Assembly: GCA_024692385.1 (NCBI GenBank)
Contig: JAILMS010000154.1
Coordinates: 1-34,721, forward strand
DNA length: 34,721 nucleotides
Reading direction: 5' to 3'
Source: Prevotella sp.
GTDB lineage: Bacteria > Bacteroidota > Bacteroidia > Bacteroidales > Bacteroidaceae
In this document: positions 7,602 through 15,857 of the stretch, one piece after another
Numbering within the stretch: the stretch's first letter is position 1
How the letters are laid out: every line of letters starts with the position of its first letter
The notes under the pieces: generated by a model
Seen by the model: the letters and a program-made list of their open reading frames with translations, nothing else
What the model was told of the DNA's origin: nothing
The model's database searches: none
Translations under genes and position numbers: made by a program

Positions 7602-8492
7602 ATGAAATATATAGGACATTTAGTAGCATTTATCACAGTGGCGATATGGGGTAGCACCTTTGTTTTTACAAAGATGTTGCTTATCAACGGTTTATCACCT
7701 GCCCAGATATTTACCCTACGTTTTCTGATAGCCTATATTCTGTTGCTGGCCTTCGAACTAATCATTAAGAGGCAATCGTTCCGACTTTTCAGCCAGTCGT
7801 GGCGAGATGAATTCATCATGTTCTTGTTAGGTATATTAGGAGGATCCTTATATTTCCTTACCGAGAATGCCGCCATGCTCTTCACCACAGCCACGAACAC
7901 ATCACTCATCGTATGCTCCTGTCCACTATTCGCCATGCTACTTATAGCATTGGTATATCGCAAGACGGAGCATTTCACGGGTATACAAATCATGGGATCC
8001 GTGCTGGCCTGCTTGGGAATGGCCGTAGTAGTCATCAATGGACGGTTTGTGCTACATCTCTCCCCCGTAGGTGACTTATTGGCTTTTGGTGCCTGCCTTT
8101 GTTGGGCTTTTTATTCCTTGATTATAAAGCCGATATCAGAACGCTACTCTTCCCTATTTATCACTCGTAAGGTGTTCTTCTACGGACTACTGACGATACT
8201 CCCCTATTATCTCTTATATCCAGGCTTTCCTTCCTTTGAGGTTATCTTCAGAAGTGACGTACTCTGGAATTTGTTATTCCTCAGTGTCGTTGCCTCTATG
8301 ATTTGTTTCATTGCCTGGAACTGGGTTCTTTACAAACTTGGCACCGTCACGGCTACTAATTGGGTTTACTTCAACCCCATTACCACCATCCTCTTTGCCT
8401 GGTGGTTGCTAAACGAGCAAATCACCATCTGGTTTCTATTAGGTAGTGTTATGATTCTCATCGGCATGTACCTGTCAGAGAAGCATGATTAA
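7602..8492 (+). CDS. EamA/DMT-superfamily transporter
   Basis: This 296-residue integral membrane protein has about ten transmembrane helices in two EamA repeats. The first begins HLVAFITVAIWGSTFVFTK, the typical WG-S-F signature of the drug/metabolite transporter superfamily. The second repeat starts near residue 150 (GDLLAFGACLCWAFYSLI). The C-terminal PITTILFAWWLLNEQITIWFLLG is also typical, with its charged Glu. The substrate is unknown; relatives export amino acids or metabolites. The gene starts 7 bp after the peptidase stop and is probably cotranscribed with it. It converges on the AsmA-like gene with a 28-bp gap and no obvious terminator between them. Confidence 0.9.
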   Translation: MKYIGHLVAFITVAIWGSTFVFTKMLLINGLSPAQIFTLRFLIAYILLLAFELIIKRQSFRLFSQSWRDEFIMFLLGILGGSLYFLTENAAMLFTTATNTSLIVCSCPLFAMLLIALVYRKTEHFTGIQIMGSVLACLGMAVVVINGRFVLHLSPVGDLLAFGACLCWAFYSLIIKPISERYSSLFITRKVFFYGLLTILPYYLLYPGFPSFEVIFRSDVLWNLLFLSVVASMICFIAWNWVLYKLGTVTATNWVYFNPITTILFAWWLLNEQITIWFLLGSVMILIGMYLSEKHD

Positions 8493-8520
8493 GAGCACTG
8501 ATAGCATTAAAAAATGAAGA

Positions 8521-10692
8521 CTACTCTTCTGCTGCCTCAGCGGCTTTAGCAGCAGCTTTGGCAGCTTTACGAGCCGCTTTTGCCTCTGCCTTTGCAGCCT
8601 TACGGGCGGCTTTCTCTTCAGCTTTGAGAGCCTTTTCTTCAGCTTTAAGGGCTTTCTTCTCAGCACGGGCAGCCTCACGCTCTGCTTTCTGCTCAGCCCG
8701 TAGCGCTTTACGTTCTGCCTTTTGTTCGGCACGGGCAGCGCGGCGTTCCTCCCTGGCCTGCTGCTTAGCCTCCTTTTTGGCAGCACGACGCTCGTCACGA
8801 GCAGCCTTATCCTCGTCAGACATCTTATGGAACTTAATGCCTGGCTTGATCTTCGTCTTCTTCATCTCGTTGGTGTTAGTAAACGAGAAGCCGCAGAGCA
8901 CATCCATGCGCTTGCCCTTGACGGTGATGTTACCCGTAGCCACCGCAGCGTCGCTCTCCAGCTCGGCGAATAGGTTACGGACTTTTACCTTCTTGTATTT
9001 ACCTTCAGTCACCTCGGCATTCACACTACCGATAGGCAGCTTGCCACCTTTCAGTGCACGCATCTTCGCCGTGCGTGGTTTCGAGATATCAAATTTAAAG
9101 TCTGCCTTACAAGCTATCTTGCCCAGATCGGGCATATCCATCGCCTTACCCAACTCAAAAGAGTCGGTACGGACAGTACCAAATACATACTTATTCAACT
9201 CGTCAAGGGCGAACTGGAAATTCAACTGTCCCAGTGCCGTATGCAACAGACCAGCAAACTGCTCCTTCTTCCACAGTACATCAAAATGACCATGATAGGT
9301 AATATTACCCAAGGCATGCAGCTGCTTCATCATGAACTTCTTGACAGGGAACTGGTTGATGACATGCTCGGCATAGGCACCATCCGTTGTCATCTTCTGG
9401 ACATCGAAGTGGACACGCAAGGCGTATTTGTTTTTCAGATTACTGATACGTCCGGAAGCAGCAATGTTTAGCTTGCGATCTGATGTATTGACCACTACAT
9501 TACGGAAACGCATCTCATTATCATTACCACTCATCTGCGTCTGCAGATTCAGAGGGATAGAGAACTTGCTGAGCACAGGAGCAAAAGGACGGGCGATGTC
9601 TTTCAACAATACGCGGCCACGAATCTGCGGAGCGCTATAAGACAAGGGGCGTCGCTCTTTTTTGCTTGGCAACTGGATATCTGCACTGGCAATATTCAGC
9701 GTAGTATGGGCCAACTTAATAACAACATCACCGAGATGAGCCGTGCGCTTGTTGGCATTTACTTTCAGCTGCAAATCGTTAATGTTCAATCCCGAATTGC
9801 GATCAAGAATCTTTCCGTCGCTGATGGTAGCTACCAACGTATCCTTACCAATAGAGTCGAGACTAACAAGCATGTGTGCTATCACATCAAAATGGCCAAC
9901 GTCGAAAGCGCCACGCTTGGGCTTGTTCGCATTCTTACGAAGCTTATGATTGTCAGTATGGTAGCAGAGGTCATCAATGGTCAGCATCCGCCTGCCCGCA
10001 TCGTCAACAGCATCCAGCAATCCGAGTCGAATACGTACATCAACATCACCTTTTTTCGTATGTTGTACAAAGGCAGTAGTGAGCTCACGCAACTCAACGG
10101 TCTGGAGGTTTTTCTTGCTCTTCTTATAACGTAAGCTGCTTAACTCGGCATGCGTAGTATCATTGTAACTAACCTTGATATCCTCTAAAGCCAGTTTCTT
10201 GACATCGATGACCATCGGTTTCTTAGCCTGCGTCGTGTCGACAGCCACAGAATCTACCTGTGGTTGCTTCTTGCTCTTGAAAGCATCGATGACAAACTGG
10301 TAATTTGCTACTGAGTCGCTGTCGCTGGCAGGCTTATACAGGCGAGCCTCCAAGCCACGAATCTTGGCTTGTGAGATATTGACCTCTTTATGTAATAGCG
10401 GAAGTAGTTTCAGGTCAACGCCCAACTCGCGCATCTGAAACATCTTGCGCTGTTGACGGTCATCAATCTCAACGCCATAAAGACGCACGCCCTGGTCGAT
10501 GATACTGACGCTTGCCTTCTCGATATGTACCGTAGTCTGCAAATAGTCACTCAACAGCTCTGTTGCCTTCTGCACCAGACGGTCTTGAACGGCACTCGTA
10601 TGGAAAGCTGCAAAGGATATGCCCAGCAGTAATACGATGGCAGCCAAAAGGCCCACCACTACTTTCAATGTCAAGACTACGGATTTTTTCAT
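8521..10692 (-). CDS. AsmA-like envelope protein with long charged helical tail
   Basis: This 723-residue protein starts with an N-terminal membrane anchor (MKKSVVLTLKVVVGLLAAIVLLLGISFAA minus its last residues, about 1-30). An AsmA/TamB-like region follows: LLSDYLQTTVHIEKASVSI (residues ~47-65), a LYGVEIDD strand motif, and repeated beta-rich segments such as LNIAASGRISNLKN. AsmA-like proteins bridge inner and outer membranes and are linked to phospholipid or outer-membrane protein assembly. The last 100 residues (624-723) are almost entirely Ala, Lys, Glu and Arg, as expected of a long single helix or coiled coil. It is third in an operon after the TPR and thioredoxin-fold lipoproteins. The family call is moderate; the exact subfamily is unclear. 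Confidence 0.7.
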   Translation of the reverse strand: MKKSVVLTLKVVVGLLAAIVLLLGISFAAFHTSAVQDRLVQKATELLSDYLQTTVHIEKASVSIIDQGVRLYGVEIDDRQQRKMFQMRELGVDLKLLPLLHKEVNISQAKIRGLEARLYKPASDSDSVANYQFVIDAFKSKKQPQVDSVAVDTTQAKKPMVIDVKKLALEDIKVSYNDTTHAELSSLRYKKSKKNLQTVELRELTTAFVQHTKKGDVDVRIRLGLLDAVDDAGRRMLTIDDLCYHTDNHKLRKNANKPKRGAFDVGHFDVIAHMLVSLDSIGKDTLVATISDGKILDRNSGLNINDLQLKVNANKRTAHLGDVVIKLAHTTLNIASADIQLPSKKERRPLSYSAPQIRGRVLLKDIARPFAPVLSKFSIPLNLQTQMSGNDNEMRFRNVVVNTSDRKLNIAASGRISNLKNKYALRVHFDVQKMTTDGAYAEHVINQFPVKKFMMKQLHALGNITYHGHFDVLWKKEQFAGLLHTALGQLNFQFALDELNKYVFGTVRTDSFELGKAMDMPDLGKIACKADFKFDISKPRTAKMRALKGGKLPIGSVNAEVTEGKYKKVKVRNLFAELESDAAVATGNITVKGKRMDVLCGFSFTNTNEMKKTKIKPGIKFHKMSDEDKAARDERRAAKKEAKQQAREERRAARAEQKAERKALRAEQKAEREAARAEKKALKAEEKALKAEEKAARKAAKAEAKAARKAAKAAAKAAEAAEE

Positions 10693-10723
10693 AAGCTTTT
10701 GTAATTATTGGCAGAGGATCAGA

Positions 10724-11734
10724 TCATTGAGGTATCAGCTTCTTTACTCTCTCTTCCAATTCCTGTATCGTCAGGTCACGGTCGACCACCCGGCCACTTG
10801 AACCTATCAGAATATTAGAAGGTACATCACCTATACCGAATTTCTGGAGAAGAGGAGTATCCCACATACGTCCATCACACACTGTAGACCATTTGAGCGA
10901 GTCGCGTGCTATGAAGCGTCGACAAATATCTGTCTGGGCATCCAGACAGATGCTGAGCACTGCCAGCTTGTCGCCATAGGTTTTCTTCATCTGCTTCAGA
11001 CGCTGCTGGAAAGTTGTGCTCGGATAGCTCCATGTAGCCCATGAGGTCACCACACTTACCTTGCCTCTCAAATCAGCATCTGTTACCTTCTTACCATCAA
11101 TATCTACTGCGGAGAATTTGGGAACCATGGCATTCAAACCGCAACTCTCCAACTGTTTCAGCTGGCGTCTCAGTTGCAAGAGGCCGACATTGTCAGGCTG
11201 CTCCTCCAAGAGCATCTCCGTCAATACACGAGCCTGTCGGTAATCTGCGTTCTTGGTCTGCGCAAAGTAGCGGTGCAATAAATAGATACTAACACGGGTA
11301 TCTCGATTATCCTTGATATACTCGCTAATAGCATCTGGGATGTCAGGAGGTGTGAGGTCGTTAAGTTTCAGACGCAACATCGTCATATCCTCATTCTCCG
11401 TTGTACCCTCGATGATTAGTTCTTTCATATGTGTGGCATCACCCTTCACAGTCACCTTGGCACCAGGCTCAGCAAAGATGGGCTGTTCTGAATAGTTCGG
11501 GAATACCACAATCATCATGGTGGGTTCGTCTAATTCCTTCTCATAGGAGAAACGGCTGTCGCGCACTCGGATAGTGTCGAAGCCCATCATGTCTCCGTCA
11601 GGACTATATATCCAGAACTCACCCTGATTGAAGTTACGCAAGCGGCCCTCGAGACGGAAATTTCCGCTCTTAGAGCCGCATGCGACCATCATCAGCGCAC
11701 ATAGTATAATACTAAATACGTTCTTCAATTGCAA
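10724..11734 (-). CDS. Thioredoxin-fold lipoprotein (DUF4369-like plus degenerate TlpA-like domain)
   Basis: The product is a 336-residue predicted lipoprotein with signal peptide and lipobox MVAC (Cys19). Residues ~24-120 look like the DUF4369 domain often fused to thioredoxins in Bacteroidota (FRLEGRLRNFNQGEFWIYSP, VTVKG). Residues ~205-336 form a TlpA/AhpC-like thioredoxin fold (VPKFSAVDIDGKKVTDADLRG, cis-Pro motif GDVPSN at ~302-307). The expected WCxxC active site reads WATWSYPST at 232-240: both catalytic cysteines are replaced by Ser (236, 239). It is therefore unlikely to be a thiol oxidoreductase and may be a structural or binding module. It starts 6 bp after the TPR gene in the same operon. 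Confidence 0.85.
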   Translation of the reverse strand: MQLKNVFSIILCALMMVACGSKSGNFRLEGRLRNFNQGEFWIYSPDGDMMGFDTIRVRDSRFSYEKELDEPTMMIVVFPNYSEQPIFAEPGAKVTVKGDATHMKELIIEGTTENEDMTMLRLKLNDLTPPDIPDAISEYIKDNRDTRVSIYLLHRYFAQTKNADYRQARVLTEMLLEEQPDNVGLLQLRRQLKQLESCGLNAMVPKFSAVDIDGKKVTDADLRGKVSVVTSWATWSYPSTTFQQRLKQMKKTYGDKLAVLSICLDAQTDICRRFIARDSLKWSTVCDGRMWDTPLLQKFGIGDVPSNILIGSSGRVVDRDLTIQELEERVKKLIPQ

Positions 11735-11740
11735 TGATAA

Positions 11741-13420
11741 TTACTTCTTAAACTCCAGATCGCTGGCAGCATAATCTTTCAGTGAGGGGTCTTTCTGAAT
11801 AGCAGAACGCAGGAATGACTGAGCAGCATCGTCGTTACCCTGACGAGCATTAACGATAGCCTGCAGATAGTCGGTCATACCATCGGCCTTCTCTACGTTC
11901 TTCAGTGTCTGAGCTGCCTTAGCATAGTTCTTATTTAAAATCTGTGCCAGAGCTGCACTATTTGAGTTGACACCATTGAAATCCTGCTCAGCCAATGCAT
12001 AGTTACCCTGTGCCAGATGCAGGTTACCCAGCGTCTCTGCCAGTCCTGCAGCATTACCTGCCTGACCGATATAGTTCTCAGCAGCCTTAACATCGCCACG
12101 CTGCAATGCCAACAGTCCGAGATTAGCCTTCGTCTCAACACAAGCAGCACCCGTAGCAGCAGCCTGTGTCAGATAGCGCTGTGCTTCGTCATAGTTGCCC
12201 TTGCTATAAGCCAATGCTGCAAGGTTATTATATGAACGGGCATCCTTAGGATAGAGACGTGCCGTTGTCTTCAAGATATCCTCCTGCTCAGCGGGAGTCT
12301 CTGCAATAGAGGCTGCATAAATCAACTCCTCAACACTCAGCTTAGAAGGATTGTTCTTGTACTCGTTGAAGATAGTCTCGTCATCACGGCCCAGTGTCTC
12401 GTAGTTAATCGTCAGACGAGCACGACGCAACTCAGGAAGAATACCATCAGCCAGTTCCTTGAAACCATGGCTCATGTTCTTAATCTGCTGTTCACGCTCC
12501 TGAGGATCCTTATACATAGACAACACGCGAAGGATGACATCCTTATCCTGAATGTCGCTGGCCTGTACCAACTGCTGGAAGCCCTCCCAGTCTTGAGCAG
12601 TATAGTTAGCCTCAACATCGGTATCAACATTTGTCTTCTTCATCTGCTGCTTTACAAAGCCCTCAGTATTTTCCTGACGCTTATTAGCCAGCTTCTCATT
12701 CAAAGCGAAACCACCATCAGGAGAAGCATAAGCAGACACCTCAATGGTACCCAGCATCATGTTCTCACGATCACCACTGATACGCTTCAACAGGTTGACA
12801 AACTCCTGAACAGAATTATTCTGCAGTTCACTCTTACGCAACTCAGCCTGCTGGATGAGGAACTTAATGTTAGCTTCCTGCTTCTGCTCAACCACACGCT
12901 GGAAAGCATCGGGAGCGACGCTTGGCTGTGCTGAAGTGAGCGTACGATGATACAGCTCGCTGGTAGCGATGACACCGTCGGCAACCTTGATAGCAGGAAC
13001 TTCTACCTGCTTCTTACCCAGCTTGGCATCAAATGTCAGGAACAATTCACTCTTCTGCATGGCAGCCTCATAGGGGAAGCTGGTCTTCATGGTATAGTGG
13101 CCACCCAACTGATAGCTGATAGTCTGGTCGTTGCCAAGTACCTTCTCACCCTGGAAAGTTGCAGGACGACCCTTCATTGTTTCCTGAACGCCATTCTTCG
13201 TATAGCGCAGCTCGGGAGTGACTGTTACAACAGCTTTCTTATTCATGTATTTCTCTGGGAACACACCATTGATAGTGGCATCCACCTGTCCTCCATCAGC
13301 AACCAGCGGATTGGGGTTCACCTTGAAATAGTCCCCTGAAAGTTGGCCCAGCTTTCCTGAGCACGATGTCAGCACGGCAACAGCAACTGCTGACAGCATA
13401 AGAATGTTCTTTGTTTTCAT
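11741..13420 (-). CDS. OmpA-like/TPR outer-membrane lipoprotein
   Basis: This 559-residue predicted lipoprotein has the signal MKTKNILMLSAVAVAVLTSC with lipid-bearing Cys20. Residues ~30-150 are beta-rich. Residues ~180-342 look like an OmpA C-terminal-type domain, with YASPDGGFALNEKLANKRQE at 231-250 matching the loop-helix with conserved Asn and Arg that holds peptidoglycan in that family. Residues ~380-555 form tetratricopeptide repeats (ARSYNNLAALAYSKGNYDEA and later units). Together this suggests an outer-membrane-anchored, wall-binding scaffold. An in-frame ATG at 13501 is rejected because the -7 box (13458-13465) lies between it and 13420. It is the first gene of a three-gene envelope operon; function beyond scaffold is unknown. 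Confidence 0.8.
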   Translation of the reverse strand: MKTKNILMLSAVAVAVLTSCSGKLGQLSGDYFKVNPNPLVADGGQVDATINGVFPEKYMNKKAVVTVTPELRYTKNGVQETMKGRPATFQGEKVLGNDQTISYQLGGHYTMKTSFPYEAAMQKSELFLTFDAKLGKKQVEVPAIKVADGVIATSELYHRTLTSAQPSVAPDAFQRVVEQKQEANIKFLIQQAELRKSELQNNSVQEFVNLLKRISGDRENMMLGTIEVSAYASPDGGFALNEKLANKRQENTEGFVKQQMKKTNVDTDVEANYTAQDWEGFQQLVQASDIQDKDVILRVLSMYKDPQEREQQIKNMSHGFKELADGILPELRRARLTINYETLGRDDETIFNEYKNNPSKLSVEELIYAASIAETPAEQEDILKTTARLYPKDARSYNNLAALAYSKGNYDEAQRYLTQAAATGAACVETKANLGLLALQRGDVKAAENYIGQAGNAAGLAETLGNLHLAQGNYALAEQDFNGVNSNSAALAQILNKNYAKAAQTLKNVEKADGMTDYLQAIVNARQGNDDAAQSFLRSAIQKDPSLKDYAASDLEFKK

Positions 13421-13457
13421 ATTCGTATATATTACTTTTACTTGTTGTTCTAAAATG

Positions 13458-13465
13458 CAAAGATA
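13458..13465 (-). promoter_or_regulatory. -7 box of the TPR/thioredoxin/AsmA operon
   Basis: Read on the minus strand this is TATCTTTG, matching TAnnTTTG, 37 bp upstream of the ATG at 13420. It fixes the start of the first gene of the operon. Confidence 0.65.
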
Positions 13466-13569
13466 AGTAATATATTCGGTATTATGACGAAAAGCATCCA
13501 TTTTTTAATATTATTGGTTGTTATTTTTATTTTTTTATTTTTTTCTTCTTTAAATTCCGAATTTATGCG

Positions 13570-13577
13570 TACCTTTG
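13570..13577 (+). promoter_or_regulatory. -7 box of the tRNA-Val promoter
   Basis: TACCTTTG followed by GCAG lies 20 bp upstream of the tRNA-Val 5' end. The region further upstream (13501-13552) is strongly T-rich and has no clear -33 TTTG at the standard distance. Confidence 0.65.
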
Positions 13578-13597
13578 CAGCCGCTTTCAAGGATTCT

Positions 13598-13671
13598 GTC
13601 GGCATAGCTCAGCTGGTTAGAGTATCACCTTGACATGGTGGGGGTCCTTGGTTCGAGTCCAAGTGTCGACA
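13598..13671 (+). tRNA. tRNA-Val (anticodon GAC)
   Basis: A full cloverleaf folds. The 7-bp acceptor stem is GTCGGCA/TGTCGAC with one G-T pair. The anticodon stem TCACC/GGTGG encloses loop TTGACAT, placing GAC at 13632-13634 (valine). The T arm contains GGTTCGAGTCC. The discriminator is A at 13671, and CCA is not encoded. It has its own promoter and a strong terminator just downstream, so it is a single-gene unit. Confidence 0.95.
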
Positions 13672-13675
13672 CATA

Positions 13676-13717
13676 AAAAGAGCGCTAATACCAATATGGA
13701 TATTAGCGCTCTTTTTT
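13676..13717. terminator. Terminator after tRNA-Val
   Basis: A 12-bp perfect stem, AGAGCGCTAATA / TATTAGCGCTCT with an 8-bp spacer, is flanked by A5 and T6. It is symmetric enough to end both tRNA-Val (plus) and the converging tRNA-Leu (minus) transcripts. Confidence 0.9.
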
Positions 13718-13746
13718 GATATTCAACAAAGCTTGTTACTCTGTTG

Positions 13747-13830
13747 TGCCGCGAGCGGGACTCGAACCCGCACAGCCGTTATGGCCAAGGGATTTTAAGT
13801 CCCTCGTGTCTACCATTCCACCATCGCGGC
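13747..13830 (-). tRNA. tRNA-Leu (anticodon TAA)
   Basis: This 84-nt class II tRNA on the minus strand has a long variable arm. The acceptor stem is GCCGCGA/TCGCGGC. The anticodon stem AGGGA/TCCCT closes loop CTTAAAA, giving anticodon TAA (leucine). The T arm contains GGGTTCGAGTCCCGC-type pairing. Discriminator is A; CCA is not encoded. It converges on tRNA-Val and has a well-formed promoter immediately upstream. Confidence 0.95.
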
Positions 13831-13845
13831 AGCCGTAAGTGGTTG

Positions 13846-13877
13846 CAAAGGTATGAAAAATTTGGTACACAGCCAAA
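13846..13877 (-). promoter_or_regulatory. tRNA-Leu promoter (-33 TTTG and -7 TACCTTTG)
   Basis: On the minus strand, TTTG (13874-13877) and TACCTTTG (13846-13853) are separated by 20 bp, the spacing expected of the Bacteroidota primary sigma factor. The -33 box lies within one arm of the 13853-13885 hairpin and the -7 box abuts the other, so the promoter and the upstream operon's terminator are the same DNA. Confidence 0.75.
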
Positions 13878-13885
13878 TTTTTCAT
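13853..13885 (-). terminator. Terminator of the pyrE-argH-lipoprotein operon
   Basis: A 13-bp perfect inverted repeat, ATGAAAAATTTGG / CCAAATTTTTCAT with a 7-nt loop, starts 7 bp after the lipoprotein gene's stop. The T-run lies inside the 3' arm. It overlaps the tRNA-Leu promoter. Confidence 0.75.
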
Positions 13886-13891
13886 CAAGAA

Positions 13892-14482
13892 TTATCGTCT
13901 GAACACGCTAACTACGCCAAAAGGTCCTGTAGTATTAGCTACATATTTTTCCAAACCCGTGTCGCCATCCTCACCATTCAATAAGAGGCCCCCATTATTC
14001 ATGTCATATCTACGTTCACATTTCGAACAAGTAGCTATTCCTGTACTGGCCATTACCAAACGGTAGTTGGGGTTGGAGGTATTATTCTCGCGTCGCACGC
14101 AATTGGGGCACTGCTCATCGTAAGCTACGAAGCCACCATTGGGGCCATCAGTGTTCAGCGTTTGATAACCTACAATAATACCGTTGTTAAGTCCTATAAT
14201 AAAGCGGGCTTGAACCTCTTCTGCAGTCTCCGGCTGTTGAGAGGAAAGGCCCTCACTATTCTGGAAATTCAGGTATTTAGCACCCGACCGTGTCGTCTCG
14301 GTAATGAGACAGAACACACCACGTGAGGAACTATTGAGCGCGGTAGCCAACGTAGCATCGTTGTGTATCTGGTTGTTGTATGAAAAGCGACATGCCCATG
14401 AACTATACTCTTGCTCAGCCTCGCATGATAACAATAGAAGACAAACAAGAAGAAAGAGATAAGAGATGGGAGACCGCCTCAT
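13892..14482 (-). CDS. Rieske-like lipoprotein with four-cysteine metal site
   Basis: This 196-residue predicted lipoprotein has lipobox LLSC (Cys20). Its C-terminal half resembles the Rieske cluster-binding subdomain in layout: AYDEQCPNC (Cys125, Cys128), then TCSKCERRYDMNNGG (Cys152, Cys155), then an LNG-LEKY-V-V beta ending. Classical Rieske sites are CxH...CxxH; here both pairs are CxxC, so the site could bind zinc or an iron in rubredoxin fashion instead of [2Fe-2S]. The start overlaps the argH stop as ATGA, implying translational coupling to argH, yet no arginine-related function is evident. The family placement is my inference from pattern and spacing; biochemical role unknown. Confidence 0.65.
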   Translation of the reverse strand: MRRSPISYLFLLVCLLLLSCEAEQEYSSWACRFSYNNQIHNDATLATALNSSSRGVFCLITETTRSGAKYLNFQNSEGLSSQQPETAEEVQARFIIGLNNGIIVGYQTLNTDGPNGGFVAYDEQCPNCVRRENNTSNPNYRLVMASTGIATCSKCERRYDMNNGGLLLNGEDGDTGLEKYVANTTGPFGVVSVFRR

Positions 14483-15816
14483 TGTAACAAGTTCTTTTCT
14501 GCTATCAGCATCCGTTCAAAGCCAAAGCCAGAGAATATCTGCTGCATCAACTCGATTATGCGGTCGTTGCAGAGATTACCGATAGAACCCTCATGAGTAT
14601 GATGGATATCCTTATTCGGCTGGAAGGTTCCTGCCTCGATATCAAGTCCGACCTTCTTATAAGCATCACGGAAGGGCATTCCTTCAGATGCGAGGCGATT
14701 TACTTCTTCCACAGAGAACATCGGGTCATACATAGGATTGTTGAGAATATCCTCGCGTACCTCAATCTTATTAATAATGTAGGCCGCCATCTGCAGACAA
14801 TCTTTCAACTCATCGAAAGCAGGCAGGAACACTTCCTTGATGATTTGCAGATCGCGGAAGTAGCCTACAGGCAGGTTATTCATAATGAGTGTCACCTGCT
14901 GGGGCAATGCCTGCAACTTGTTGCACTTGGCACGTATCAGTTCAAAGACATCCGGGTTCTTCTTATGTGGCATGATGCTGGAACCTGTAGTACACTCCTT
15001 CGGCAGCTTGACAAAGGAGAAGTTCTGGGAATTAAACATACAGGCATCAAATGCCATCTTCGCCAGCGTTCCGGCAATGGTAGCAATGGCGAAACCGACA
15101 TTACGCTCCGTCTTACCACGCCCCATCTGCGCATAGACCACATTATAATTCATCGAGTCAAAGCCCAACAGGTCGGTAGTCATCTGGCGATTCAGCGGGA
15201 ACGAAGAACCATAGCCGGCAGCAGACCCCAAAGGATTGCGATTGGTCATCTTGTAGGCAGCCTGCAAGAATAGCAAGTCATCCGTCAGCGACTCGGCATA
15301 GGCGCCAAACCATAGGCCGAACGACGAAGGCATAGCCACCTGAAGATGGGTATAGCCAGGCATTAGTACATTCTTATACTGTTCGCTCTTGCTGATTAAC
15401 TCATCAAAGAGCACTTTGACAGCATCAGCTATCTCCATGAGCTCATGACGGGTAAAGAGTTTCAGGTCTACCAGCACCTGATCGTTGCGTGAGCGTCCAG
15501 AATGTATTTTCTTACCCATGTCGCCTAATTTACGGGTCAACATGAGCTCCACCTGTGAGTGAACATCCTCGACACCTTCTTCAATGACGAATTCACCACG
15601 CTCACATATCTGATAGATATTCTTAAGTTCGGCCAATAGCAGAGGGAGTTCATCCTTGCCTATCAAGCCGATGCTTTCGAGCATCGTGATATGGGCCATA
15701 GAGCCCAACACATCGTACTTAGCGAGATAAAGGTCCATCTCACGGTCACGACCTACGGTGAAGCGTTCAATCTCAGCATTCACCTCAAAATTCTTTTCCC
15801 AGAGCTTATTTGCCAT
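14479..15816 (-). CDS. argH: Argininosuccinate lyase
   Basis: ArgH splits argininosuccinate into arginine and fumarate, the last step of arginine synthesis, as a cytoplasmic homotetramer. The fumarase/aspartase superfamily signatures are present: HSGRSRND (residues 105-112), GYTHLQVAMP (154-163) and the flexible-loop signature GSSIMPHKKNPD (278-289) with its catalytic Ser. The length of 445 residues is normal. It is third in a minus-strand cluster, pyrE, SRPBCC gene, argH, lipoprotein, starting 41 bp after the SRPBCC stop. Grouping with pyrE is notable because carbamoyl phosphate feeds both arginine and pyrimidine synthesis. Confidence 0.97.
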   Translation of the reverse strand: MANKLWEKNFEVNAEIERFTVGRDREMDLYLAKYDVLGSMAHITMLESIGLIGKDELPLLLAELKNIYQICERGEFVIEEGVEDVHSQVELMLTRKLGDMGKKIHSGRSRNDQVLVDLKLFTRHELMEIADAVKVLFDELISKSEQYKNVLMPGYTHLQVAMPSSFGLWFGAYAESLTDDLLFLQAAYKMTNRNPLGSAAGYGSSFPLNRQMTTDLLGFDSMNYNVVYAQMGRGKTERNVGFAIATIAGTLAKMAFDACMFNSQNFSFVKLPKECTTGSSIMPHKKNPDVFELIRAKCNKLQALPQQVTLIMNNLPVGYFRDLQIIKEVFLPAFDELKDCLQMAAYIINKIEVREDILNNPMYDPMFSVEEVNRLASEGMPFRDAYKKVGLDIEAGTFQPNKDIHHTHEGSIGNLCNDRIIELMQQIFSGFGFERMLIAEKNLLQ

Positions 15817-15857
15817 ATTCTTCTTTATTTACTAGTAAGGCCAGGAGCCTAGCGCAA

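Noticed and set aside
8558-9289. Long plus-strand open frame rich in Ala/Arg/Ser opposite the AsmA-like tail
   Set aside because: It is the mirror image of the Lys/Glu/Ala repeat tail on the minus strand; no family features and no promoter.
14593-15273. 226-codon plus-strand open frame opposite argH
   Set aside because: Antisense to a strongly conserved enzyme and no domain features.
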